64,000 nucleotides of DNA from Bryoerythrophyllum caledonicum (lineage: Eukaryota > Streptophyta > Bryopsida > Pottiales > Pottiaceae), in NCBI GenBank assembly GCA_963971425.1, contig OZ020517.1, positions 23,818,462-23,882,461 of the forward strand, written 5' to 3'. Position 1 is the stretch's first letter. The number at the start of each line of letters is the position of its first letter. Below the pieces are notes generated by a model, which saw only the letters and a list, made by a program, of their open reading frames with translations, had not been told where the DNA came from and searched no databases. Below, piece after piece: positions 12,050 to 23,040 of the stretch. The position numbers and the translations under genes were made by a program.

Positions 12050-15000
12050 TCTAAAATATGTTGATTTGATTTTGTATGCAAGGCGTTTAGACCAAAGTAA
12101 TTCCTTTGAATTGCTTGCATATGTATGGTTGTTCAAAGTTTTAGAGCTTAAAAGTGTTGGTTGCTTGTTTTAATTTTGTTCCATATGGAAACAAAGAAAT
12201 CATTTCCATTGCTATGGTGTCGAGATTGGCGCACAATAGAGTTTGCAGAGGTGGTTTAAGTGTTAGAAACCACCTAATGTAGTAATATGTGCTTTTGTTG
12301 TGGCAAGGCATTAAAATTAACTCTAATTAGATATCAGGGTTAGTTTTAATGCCAAGTGGCTTTAGGTCAATGACAGTGTCTTTTGGACACCTCATTTGGG
12401 ACTTGGGTCTCAAATGACCTTTGTAGATGTTGTTGGGAGACTTATCTTTCTCAAATTGAGTCTCCCACATAACGAAGTGAGGGTTTGTGTACACACACCA
12501 CTAGCTCCATTATTATCATGCAATCATTCATCAAGAATGGCATGGACTTGACTATGTTGTAATGTATAAGTGTTTTCTACTTCTTTATTAGTAAAGAAGT
12601 CCGTGGACTGCTTACTACATGAAAGTATTGGTGGTTATGGACTCTAAAATTCTTTTCCCGAGTCTTAGTTGTTGATAGTGTTTGCTTTATAGTATGACCT
12701 ATTGTTTTATTGTTTGTGGGGACAATGGTGTTAGTTTTGGACACTGTTGGTCCCGGGTTTTGTCCAGGGGTGTACGATTGCTCATGTGGCACGATGTTAT
12801 CTGCACACGATTTCCTGATGGAAATTCTTCCATCATGTAGATATTAATACCAGTGTGGATATGTTTTGATTACAGCTAGCGATTAGATGAGGTAAAAAGG
12901 TTTGGTCGTGGTGAGAACCACGGTTTGAGGATTTGGGCAAGTGTTAGCATGTAGGTGCTGTACCGTTCTTGTCACTGCTCAGGGGGGTAGGTAGCGGGTT
13001 GATTGGTATTTTTCCTGCCTCATTAGCGAGCCAAGCCGTGGGCCGCCCAACCACTCGACAGACTCGATTGGGTTCAAACCCGGACCGGCGGCGGCCACTG
13101 ACCACGACATTTCCAGCCAACCAAGTCCACGACTTGGCGATCAGGTTGTGCGAATTAATACCTTTATACGTCCGTACCATCAGCTATTTTACGATAAGTT
13201 TTTTTATTTAGTTATTTTTTTAATTTTACTTATCTTGTTGGTTGGAAGGTCTAAGTTTTTAGTCTTCTCATAAATTAACGACTAGGGGATTTTATGTGGT
13301 TGAAAGTGGAAAGGATAAGAAAGTAATGAAGTACCTTGTAGGGTACTTTGGGTAGGGTCATATGGGCTGGAGTGCCCACGTCCACTTGAAGGAAAAGGGT
13401 TGGAAAAAGAGATTCCTTAGTGAGTGTGTGTGTGTGTGCGGGTGAGAGAGCAAGGGTTTGAAGCAGAATTTTGACTGTGTGTAACTCGTTGAGCTTGAAT
13501 GATATGGAATTGAAAATTTGTGATCTTGTTCCTTGTTTCAAAAGCTTTCCATACTCGTTTTAAATTTTGAATTCGGAGTTGTAGATAAAAAGTTATTGAG
13601 GTTTTAATTCTGTGAAAACCCGAGGCCATCCATTGAGGGGCAGAGGTTTCGAGGAGCTACAACTTTTTCTGTAGTTTTCAATATGATTTGAGATTTTGAG
13701 GGAATGTGCATCTCTATCTTAGCTTTATAGAAAGATATTACAATTGAGATTTGGAATTCTGAGCAAGAAGTTATAGAGATCCGAACGAATAGGGGTAGGC
13801 AGAACTTTGATCGTCCATAACTTTTGGACAGTAGTTTGGAATTTTTTTAGAATTGGAAGGTGCGTGAACCATGGTCATAGCTCTTCAAAAAGTTATTACA
13901 ATTGAGATTTGGAGTTTTGAAGAAGAAGTTATGAGCGATTGAATATCTAGAGGGGCAAAACTTTGAACTCGTATAACTTTCGGACAGTAGTTTAGATTGA
14001 CTTGAAATTTGGAGGAGTGTTAGTTGTCTGAATTAGCTTTCCAGAGAGCTATTACACTTAGTATTTGAAGTTTTGAGTCATCTGTGTCACTTGTTTGAAG
14101 GTTACAGCCTTGGTGAAACTTTTCCATTGTGTTTTTGAACACTTCTTTTGAGTTCTTAGTGTTTTTGAACACTTGAAGACTTTGGAGTTGAAGGATGGAG
14201 GAATTGAAGACTTGAGGCTTGAAGAGAAGAGAAAATGGAGACAAGTGTGTTGTGGCTTGTGGTCCGATTTCTTTTTTTGTGATTCCAAGCCAGCTTTGGA
14301 GGCTAGTTGTATTTCAATTCTGTTCTTGTAAACTCTGTTGTGGCGAAGTGGGGTTAATTGCCCACACGGTCGTGTTTATGTCGTTCCCACCGGTGAGGCA
14401 CGTTCGCTGGTCACCGTGGGTTTGAATTTTAGGAGCCAATCTTTCGGACGGTTTCAGCTTGTGGTCTGGCTGTCCCGTTTTACCCGTCCGAGGCCGTGGT
14501 TTCTTATCACCCACCTTTACCCTTAACCCTTTAGAGCCACCACAGGATAGGCCAATGGGGAGGAGTTTGAAGACTGAAGACTGAAGATTGAAGACTGAAG
14601 ACCGAAGATTACAAGATTTGACAGAACTTTGTAGCAGACTGTAAGAAGTCGCAGCCAGATACCTCGCGTATTCTCAAAGCACGCTCCTCTCTACCCGACA
14701 ACGATGTGGTGGTGTATGACAATGGTTTAAAATAAGATTATGAATTTTGGTATACTGCAAATTCTATAGAAACTTTAAATGTATCTGTTCTCAAATCTCC
14801 AATTAGATTTTGGCTAATTTAATTGAAGATGTAGGTAAATTTTTTTATACTTTCTAGATAGAAGTTTTGTTTTTTCTTTGCTTATAAATCATTTAAGATT
14901 TGTAATGCCTTTTATTCTTTGAATTTTATTGGTGGAATTTTATTAGAGAATTTAAAATCAAAGGTGGACTTAGTATTACATAAGTATTGAACCATTATTA

Positions 15001-16864
15001 TAAAGTTGGAGAAGGTACACTAGGTAGTAGGGGGTATCCTAGAAAAATTTCATTTTTATTTAATTTTTAGTTAAAATCAAATGTGCGAAAGGGAAACCAA
15101 AATTTTTAACTACGTGTTCTATGCTATGTAGGATGGATATGCATTTCTTTCATAGTTTCACATGATTGGGCAAGCTACCAAAAACATTTATTCTTTTCCA
15201 CATAAACTTATAAATATTCATATTTCTTACATTCTATTTTTCAACAAGAAGATGTGGTGTAACCTTCTTATTGACCGTTTAGATTATTTTCCTAAAAGAT
15301 AATAGTTCAGAAAACATTATAAAGTGGCTTGGCAATTTATGAACCTCCACTCCTTGCATAATTGTTTTGAATATGCTTCACTCCTTTTCTATCTCTCAAA
15401 TTTGGATTATGAGTAACTAACATCATGCTAGATATGATGGTATTGAACTTAGACCTTGCGTGTGCAAAGATTTGACACTATGTGGCGTCAAGGTCTTGCT
15501 AATCTACTCAATTTAGGGAAGAAAATGAATTGTTTTCTCTATTCCAAGCACCATAATCTTTCAACATCTCCTATCAATGAATATGAAATTTTTTGAGTAT
15601 GTTACTTAATAAGTTTTAATTGAGGTTAATTAGGATTCTACGGTTAGAAATATAAATAAGAGGTTCTCTTTTCTTCCTTACTCATTGCACTAGATTGAGT
15701 AGTTTTGAAGTGTTTTTGGTGTAAACGAACCTTGGAAATTTAAGGGTTATGGAGAGTGGGAAGAGATGAAAGAGAGTGGTTGAGAGACAATTTGAATTAA
15801 AGTAGGGAAGAAAGTGGGTGAGGAATAATCTCAATTACAAAAGATAGTTTGGGAGAAGAGAGGAATAATCTAAATTAGAATTTTTTAACATAATAGAAGG
15901 GGAGGGAGGAAGGAATGAATCATAAAAGTAAGGAGGAAATCCTATAAGGAATTCAAGGAAAATAATTTTCTGAATAGTGTATAATTAATTAAATAAGCAA
16001 GATAAAGCAAGATATAGAGAGGGAAACCGAAGGAGAAATGGAATTCATTTCTCGAAAACAAAAATTAGAGAATTAATGGAGAGAGGTTCAAAGAGGGACA
16101 ATGACCTACAGGAGGAATAGAGAGCCCGGATGACATGGCGATTCAAATTCATTGAGCTTAACAATAATGCATATAAGAGAGGAGAAAAACTTTACAAGGA
16201 GGAATAAATCTTTTTAAAAGAGAGACAAATTATAAATCCTAAATTATAATGTGGCAATGCAAACTAGTAGGACTTAGAAATAATGCATTAATTACCAAAG
16301 CTCATCATCAATCTCGCCAATAATAATAATTGATGTTATTAACTCCGATAATTTGAGGTCCAAGGGCACTCTCAATGACGTGTTTTTTTAATTTTCTAAA
16401 GAATAAAAAATACTTACTAAGAATAGGGCCACTTGAAAGACCAAAACTAAAAATTAAATAGAAATAGTGAGGAAGAAGGAGGGAGGAAGTGGGACAATTT
16501 TTCAAAGAAAATAAGATATTCATTGAGGGGCAATAGGAAAGAAAAATATATATCAACATCAAATTAAAAAACAAACACAATTTTGATGGAGGAAATTTGG
16601 AATCCTACGTGGGATCTAAGAAAAAGATTACATACTTTCTCAATCAAGTGGTAGAATTAAAATTAAAATATAAGAAAATCCAAAAATGATGTCAAATCTA
16701 TAATAAAAGATAGAGAAAGAGAATAATGGAAGAGTAGGACAATTTTTCAAAAATAAAAAATTTATAAAAGAAGGGAGAGGGATTATGGAGAATGAAAGGA
16801 AAAAGGAGTGAGACAAGAAGAGGAAAGACGGCGCGGAAAGGAATGATCCCACTCCAAAAATTGC
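12050..16864. other. Gene-free interior of the hAT element
   Basis: No transposase or other protein was recognised. A GC-richer patch at 12,960-13,160 contains GGTTCAAACC, which looks like a tRNA-type B box, but no tRNA folds around it. A loose repeat with a period of about 130-150 bp spans 13,470-14,100. A small GAAGACTGAA minisatellite lies at 14,568-14,612. A decayed TTAA-family copy spans about 15,100-15,750. The rest, to 16,800, is purine-rich sequence. Confidence 0.6.
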
Positions 16865-17975
16865 AATTGAATGTATACGGGAGGTGGAGGAAGAAGGATT
16901 GATGCATTGGTACTCGAAAAAGCTACCACATGGAACCAAATGCTACATGAAAAGACAAATTGAATATCCATACAAACTATTAATGCCAAAGATGGATCTT
17001 ACATGATTCATATGGGTAAAAAAGGAGCTTCATAAAGACTAATGATTGCAAGGATTTCACAAATTATCTTTGGAAGGTTGTACCAACCATAAAGTTGCTT
17101 CAAACTAATTGGTTGGTGGAACTAAATTTGAATGCCATATGGATATTGTAAAGAACATACTTCATAGAAGTAGCCTACCGTGAAACACTAGAGTCGATGA
17201 TTGAGCATTTAACCATTTTAAACAAAAAAACAAAACACCAAGCTATTAACTAAGAATAAAAACACATGAAAAGAATAGAGCAAGGAGGATTTCAATAAGG
17301 ATGAAATTTAGAAAAGAGACACTTGTTTATTCGAAAAACAAAATCATGAAGTCTAAGTTGAAAATATTCATATCCACAAAGAAATGAATTTAAGAAAAAA
17401 AACAAAAAAAGAAAGATATTAAGAAAGAAATAACAAAAGAGAGAGGGGTAGGAAGATGGAGAGCAAACAAGGAGGGAAAGGGAGTGGAAGGAGGGGGGGG
17501 GGAAAGGAGAGGGAGACGGAGTAGGAGGGAAGGAGAGGGCAAGAGAGGAAGTGGGAGTGAGGGAATAAGAGAGGGAGGAGTGAGGAAGAGGGAGAAGGTC
17601 TCAAAGTTGAATAGATAGTGGAAGTAGGATGGGAGAATATGGCCACATTTAGGAGGCTCTAGCAACCTCATATTTTATTCAAATCCTATAAAGAGAGACG
17701 TTCTTAACATCCCTATTAAATGTTGTTGCCAGAAGTGTCTTCATAAGAAACAATGAAGGAATAATTATTCCGCCACAACCTCCAAAATAGAAGGAGTTGG
17801 ATGGGGTCCTACAAAGTTGAGGACAATGGGTCTAGATATTACAACCCTGATACACAAATTAAATTACACTTTGAAGGACAATTTTGACATCCTTGTGAAA
17901 CGTAGATGTCGAAAATGTCCTCAAACGTAAGGTTTGAGCAAGAATTCCGTGCGCTATGTCTGCTCAAAGGTAAGG
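16865..17975. repeat. Right inverted arm of the hAT element
   Basis: Reverse complement of 9,735-10,850. Just outside it, 18,060-18,175 repeats the outer end of the arm (the GAGGACATTTTCGACATC block), a local tandem duplication absent on the left side. Confidence 0.85.
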
Positions 17976-18164
17976 GGTTACGCGGAAGGGCTTCGTACTG
18001 CCCTCGGACTGCCCGCGGACAAGAGGCTGTAACAGCTTGTATACAGGCTCAAACGTCAATTGTGAGGACATTTTCGACATCCCCGTATGTTGTTGATGTC
18101 CAAAATGTCCTCAAACATAAGATTTTAGCAAGAACTTTGTGCACTATGTCCGCTCAAAGGTGAA

Positions 18165-18250
18165 GGGTTACGCGGATTGCCTGCGGGCTGCCCACGGACT
18201 GCTTGCGGACTGACCGTGGATTGATTGCGGACGGATTCCGGACTGCCCTC
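18165..18250. repeat. Right subterminal GC-rich repeats of the hAT element
   Basis: Variants of GCGGACTG and CCGTGGATTG in tandem, the inverse of the array at 9,575-9,730, with fewer units than on the left. Confidence 0.7.
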
Positions 18251-18530
18251 GAATTGGAGTTGAGGGAAAATTAGAGTTAATTCACTAAGGTAAAATGATG
18301 GTGTACACATAGGATATCACTGCCATCCAGGATAGCCACATTGGATTTCATTGCCACATAGGACGGCCACATCTACGCCGAGGTAACTAATGTAAACTAC
18401 ATAGGGGTCATATCCGTCTTTGACCCTACGTTGACTCTATTGTGTCATGACGAGAGGGTCTGTCACGACACGACGCGTCATGACTACATGTCACTGTCAG
18501 AATGTCACGATAGACAACCCTGCCAACTGT

Positions 18531-19679
18531 GTTGATTTAACACCCATTCATTCTTAGTAATGATCCACAAAGTCCAAATATTGATGCTTCTCAAGAGAAG
18601 CCAAAGTTTTCTTCCGTCTCAAGACTAAGCATTCAAACCACAAATAGGGATTGTTCAAGGTTGGGCTTCTACCATCGTCTAGCGTTGGTGTTGCCGATGG
18701 TGTTGTGATCATGAGAAACTTAGTTCTATGCCTCCTTGGCAGGCTCGTGCACTGCTAGAGACATTGAAAGGTGAACTAAATGTAGTGAATAGCTATAGAA
18801 CTTGTGCTCTAGAATTTGACATTCTTGGTGGCCAATCCTCGACATTGGAGGAACAATGGTGCATTGTGGGTCCAAGATTCACAAAGAAGCCTATCCCCTA
18901 ATAGCTTGGTTCTTTCACGTACTTAAAACCTCAATTATCCACCTTAATTAGGGTTTATTTGGAAGTGAAAGGAGTCACCTTGCATGTCTCGAGCTACTTT
19001 ATGGTCTTAGAGAATTCCTAGCAGTTAGGGGTTTGACGCCCTCAACCGGGCCTTTTGGTGGGATAATAATAGTGTTGCAAAGGGGAGTCTGCAGTTGATG
19101 CCTCACCAGCCCTCAAAATCGCAACCCTCATTACCCCAACCAAATTTTCAAGTAGACCACAACTTTTGGAATGACTTTCCTTGTGGGCCATGTCACACCA
19201 ATCACTCTTGAGGGCACTCTACAAAAGCCCCTTTTGGGCATGAGCCTCTATATTTCTAGGGAGCCACTATTTTTTCTTAGAGTTTCATAGCGTAGGAGGT
19301 GAGCTGATACCAATGTAGCCGGCCTGCAAATTGGAAACTGATTGTTCGAGGGAGCAGTTGGGCATGCTTCTATGTTAGAGAGGATAACTTGGCTTGGGAA
19401 AATTACATAAGAATTGTTAGTCAACTCTTTGAGAACTTAGAGTATTATGGGGAAGCTTTAGCTTGTAATGGATAGGGCCCAAGAGCAATGACTGCCATGC
19501 ATTTTTTTTTAATATCTCATAATTTTTAATCATTTTCTTTTAGCATATACTATAACGAGTCATATATTTTATTTTTTCATGAATTATCTTAATATGATAA
19601 AATTTGTAAATATTTATTTTATGAAATAATTCATAACTTCAAATATATGAGAAATTTTCATTTCAGAAATCCTACTTTT
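18531..19679. other. Gene-free stretch right of the hAT element
   Basis: Together with 9,031-9,318 this is the sequence into which the hAT element inserted. I see no long open frame, RNA gene or recognisable transposon end in it. Confidence 0.5.
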
Positions 19680-20300
19680 GCATGCAATTAGTCATTTCCA
19701 ACAATCATATGCAAAGCTTAATTGAAATATGATTTCTTTAATTTCAAAATTCACCCTCACATATCACACATGTGTACATGTCTTAAGTATATGTAGCACA
19801 CATTTTTTTATACATATCTTACAAATCCAAATGAAATTCTATCACTCATCTAACCCATAAAGGACCAAGCGGCATTTTAGAGGAATCTCTATTACATTGA
19901 TTAAAATTGCCAAGATGAACTTTTCGAGAATTTAACCGTAGGATCTTATGTCAAACTTATATGAGATGATGTGGGAAAAGAAATTGTGAAATTTGACTGA
20001 GTGGATTGAAAGATTAATGCAGACAAGTGAATTTTTTTGATACTGTCCCGTAAGTACATTTGGTTCTGTAGGGGTTAACAATATGTGCATGTGCTCAAAG
20101 TACATGCACAACTTTTCAACATAAGGTGCATGTTCGTGCACACTTCACCAAACTTGTCGAAAAGTGAGTGAAGAAAGATCCCAATTTTTTGTATTGTACG
20201 AAGTGAGCAGTGTATATACAACCGGCACAAGAGTTGGGGGGGGGCGGATTTCATCACAATACCCCTCTGATGTTAGCCTTGAGATCATAATCTCCCGGTA
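19680..20300. repeat. Repeat paralogous to 63,400-63,860, with a decayed palindrome-block fragment
   Basis: The first part (CACACATGTGTACATG, then a run of TGTGCATGTGCTCAAA) matches 63,420-63,560. The second part (20,190-20,295) is a decayed piece of the palindrome block: its TCTGATGTTAGCCTTGAG corresponds to TCCGATGTCGGAGCCTTGAG at 47,464. Both arm CpGs are lost here. A MITE at 19,851-20,078 splits this copy. Confidence 0.65.
19851..20078. mobile_element. Short TTAA-family MITE (about 225 bp)
   Basis: It begins CTAA-CCCATAAAGGACCAAG (first T of TTAA changed) and ends GTTCTGTAGGGG-TTAA. The paralogous repeat at 63,501-63,520 lacks it and shows a single TTAA at 63,512-63,515, so this is a natural empty site. 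Same short form as 40,592-40,818. Confidence 0.8.
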
Positions 20301-20888
20301 GGCTAGCGGACCTTGTTATTTCAAGGTGACGGATGCCTTGGAAGGGTGGACTAGTGTGGGCCTCATTTGTCTAGCTTTTATTTCCCAAGAGTTTAGAGAT
20401 TTTTTAAAGAAAAAATTATGTCAAATTTGGAACCTATGGCTCCAAATTATCCTCGGAGGCCCCACCGTGGTATAAATAGGGCCCCCCTCCAACATAAGAA
20501 TAGGGGGCCGGTCTTTGTCCACACCTCCTTTGGCATGTCATTCGTCACCTGGGTTCAGGCTGACGACACCCACACGTACAGTGGCAACAAAAAGTGTCTT
20601 AACTATGAAGCATCTCTCCACTAGGTGTTTACTGTAGCGTACTTGGTGGGTAGATAAGAGATTTTTTGGGCTAGCTTTAATTAGTACACTTCATGGCACC
20701 TAATTAACATTGACTTCCTCAAAATATGCCACTTGTAGTGATTTTACATGCCAAAATCATGACATGTTGTGTACTTAATATGCACATAAGTTCCACACAC
20801 CACTCTTTTATCATTACAAGTGCACTTGTGAGGCTTTTTGTTTTGGATTTTTTTGGGTAAGATTTGGAGGGGCCTTTGGTGATTTGCT
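20301..20888. other. Gene-free stretch
   Basis: No gene recognised. About 20,440-20,545 (GGTATAAATAGGGCCC onward) resembles the ends of the 61,693-62,256 MITEs and has a good TATA-box match at 20,471, probably inherited from that element. Confidence 0.45.
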
Positions 20889-21482
20889 ATGGCTCCGAAT
20901 AGGTTTGAGAATCAACGTATGGCAATTCTTGAGATGTATGAGTGAGGCAACTCATATGGCGAGATTTCAGCTGTTCTAGGTATTCCTTGAAGCACTTATT
21001 CTAATATATATCAAACATAAAGGAGGAAACATAATGGTCTAGGGTTGTATGAGTTGGAATGGAGTTGGCAAGCTTCATCTAATTGAAGGGAAGATGGATA
21101 AACATGTATATTGCAACATTAAAGAGGCGAAACTTGGTGGCACTATACAAATGCAAGGTTTAGAAGACAATGAGGTTATTTTCCAGCATGACAATGACCC
21201 AAAGCATATTGCACATTATGTTATAGATTGGTTGCGAGCTAAAAAATTTCAACTTATTGGACACTCTCTACAATCACCTAACCTCAATCCAATAGAACAT
21301 CATTGGAATGAAGTAGATCGTCATCTGAGAAGGTCTAAGAGTAAACCCACTAGTAAAAGTAACTTCTGGGAGAAGATCCAAGAAATTGGTACAATGCAGA
21401 GCTTGATGTTGTTAGGAAGTTGATACAATCTACGCTTGAAAGAGCTCTTGATGTCTACCAAGCAAGAGGTGGCTACACATAG
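20889..21482 (+). pseudogene. Tc1/mariner (DD34E) transposase, dead
   Basis: The enzyme cuts and joins Tc1-type transposon ends. An ATG at 20,889 starts a helix-turn-helix-like N-terminus (MAPNRFENQRMAILEMYE), then in-frame stops appear. After an internal deletion, the C-terminal half is readable: IMV-stop-GCMSWNG, then HDNDPKH and, 34 residues after its first Asp, the Glu of LNPIEHHW. That is the second and third catalytic residue in DD34E spacing; the first Asp is deleted. A frameshift near 21,395 precedes a normal Tc1 tail ending at 21,482. At least three stops, one deletion and one frameshift make it inactive. No clear terminal inverted repeats were found beside it. Confidence 0.88.
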
Positions 21483-21690
21483 TAGTGTTTGTGAGTGCTT
21501 ATGAGTTGAATCATTGAGTTGAAAAGGTGTTTAGTAATCTTTAGTCTTGGTTTCTAAAGTTAATATGCAATAAAAATCAGCTTGTAGTTGTGTTCTTGCT
21601 ATTTATTGAGAGTTCATGTAGACTTGGTAGCGGATTTTCTAAGAAAAACTCCTCTCGTACAACTATATCTGGTTGCCAATGTGGGCCTCT

Positions 21691-22121
21691 TCCGATATCG
21701 GACCAGGGAGTAGGTCCCACACGCGAGGGACTCGAGCATGCAAGAAACGAACGAATCCCTTCCACTACAAATCAGAGGATTGGTTCTGTGCCGTGCAAGT
21801 GGAGCTCCGATGTCGGCACACACAACCACTTCAAAATTCACGCTTGTTGTAGACCTGGATCCAGCGCAATGGAGCAAACCGGAAATTCCTGACAACGACT
21901 ATGATGTGTGCAAACTTCACAGCACCTTGCGTTGACCTCCGATGTCGGATTGGTGTTACTGAATATAGTCGAATTATCACTGAAAGAACATTTTTATCGA
22001 GGCTGATCAGAAGGTATCTCTTCACATAACATTCTTGAAATAGCCGAGAGTCTCCGACGTCGGAAGGCACCGGGTCGCAGTGGGACCTCCACGATCCGTA
22101 GCATTGTCCTCCGATATCGGG
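21691..22121. promoter_or_regulatory. Palindrome cluster B, upstream of the protease-trihelix gene
   Basis: Sites: 21,691-21,702 (centre TA), 21,806-21,817 (last base changed), 21,938-21,949 (TG), 22,053-22,064 (CG), 22,110-22,121 (last base changed). The last site is about 920 bp upstream of the start codon of the protease-trihelix gene. The sequence between sites aligns with the clusters at 7.5-8.0 kb and 51.6-55.3 kb. Confidence 0.65.
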
Positions 22122-22139
22122 CTGAGGCAGAATAGGCTA

Positions 22140-23040
22140 TCCTAGTCATCAGGGTACAGTACAACATCAAGGAATAGTGGCGGGATGCGGGGTGATTGCG
22201 AACCAACCCTTCCGCCTCCATTGCAACTGTCGGTACGGGCTGCTCTGCACCTTTCCCACCACTCTGTCATCAGTTTGATGATCATCCAAGCCGCTAGTAG
22301 TACTGGTGATGGTAGCAGGCGATGGGCGTCGGCAGCCTTGCTCCTGCTCCAGACGTGCGAGTACGGCTCCAGGTTCACAATCGAGCCTCTGTCTTCGTGT
22401 CTGGTCTTGCGCTTTCTACGAGGTGGCTCTGCTCTGCCAGGTTTTGTAACACCGACATCCTGTGAGAGTAGTGGCGACCCAGATGCTCTACGACTTCAAC
22501 CTAGCTTCTGTCTTCTTGTCCCACCTCGCACCTTCTCTAAAATGGCTTAGCTCTGCTTTTGTAACCCGGAAACATGCTCCCGAAGGTCTCTCTGAGGGGA
22601 GATTCAGAAGTGGGAATTGTATACTAGCGGCGAAAATAGTTACTCCGAGAGCTACTTTTGTGATCGCTCCAGGTCTGTACTTGCTATTATTCCATCGACC
22701 GACAGACCATCCCATAGCTTTCTTCCAGCAATCGTGGTTTATGTTCTCAAACCCATCTCGTATCTTGCGGGCATCCGAAGTAGTTGACTTTTTATGTGGC
22801 TGATTACTCGACTTCTTTCAAAGTTTGGTGATTGTACGGTTGGTGTATTCCAGTGTATGGTTTCTAAAGCAACGCTCTTGACTGTAATTGCAGGAGGTCG
22901 ATCGCTGCAGCCCCGCATGAGCCATGGCTTGGAGGTCACCCACTCTGGACCCTGCTAGAGGAAGCTCCAGGGCTGGGGATTTCTTCCAGGATAATTCCAG
23001 ACCTTTGGAAGCTCGCAATCTCTGAAGCGCACCTCCGGCG
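22140..23040 (+). promoter_or_regulatory. Conserved leader region of the protease-trihelix gene
   Basis: This region is shared with 55,255-56,151 and partly with 34,478-35,030. From about 22,637 to 22,772 the two longer copies differ by almost nothing by eye, more alike than some coding exons. GTAATTGCAG at 22,883-22,892 is a likely 3' splice site, so a 5' untranslated exon and an intron are probable. An upstream ATG at 22,924 opens a 33-codon frame that ends before the main start. An open plus-strand frame through 22,620-22,803 is kept in both copies, so coding is not excluded. Confidence 0.55.

Larger units (their letters stand above)
9319..18522. mobile_element. 9.2 kb non-autonomous hAT element with 8-bp target duplication
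   Basis: The left end begins CAGGGTTGTCTATTGTG at 9,319 and the right end is its inverse, CACGATAGACAACCCTG, ending at 18,522. Both are flanked by the same eight bases, CCAACTGT (9,311-9,318 and 18,523-18,530). An 8-bp duplication and a CAGGG start are hallmarks of the hAT superfamily. Both subterminal regions hold short GC-rich repeats. Further in are inverted arms of about 1.1 kb. No hAT transposase frame is found inside, so movement would need an enzyme from elsewhere. A TTAA element is nested at 11,152-12,049. The intact duplication implies insertion as one piece. Confidence 0.88.

Noticed and set aside
12960-13160. Possible tRNA or SINE because of GGTTCAAACC
   Set aside because: Only a B-box-like motif is present; no acceptor stem, D-arm or correctly spaced A box. 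The same holds for 40,209 and 62,542.
14219-14526. Short frames around 14.2-14.5 kb as a gene
   Set aside because: Overlapping frames on both strands, no domain, and position in the repetitive interior of the hAT element.
21577-22378. Several overlapping frames across palindrome cluster B as small proteins
   Set aside because: They are open on both strands through GC-richer sequence, and the frames are not kept in the homologous clusters.
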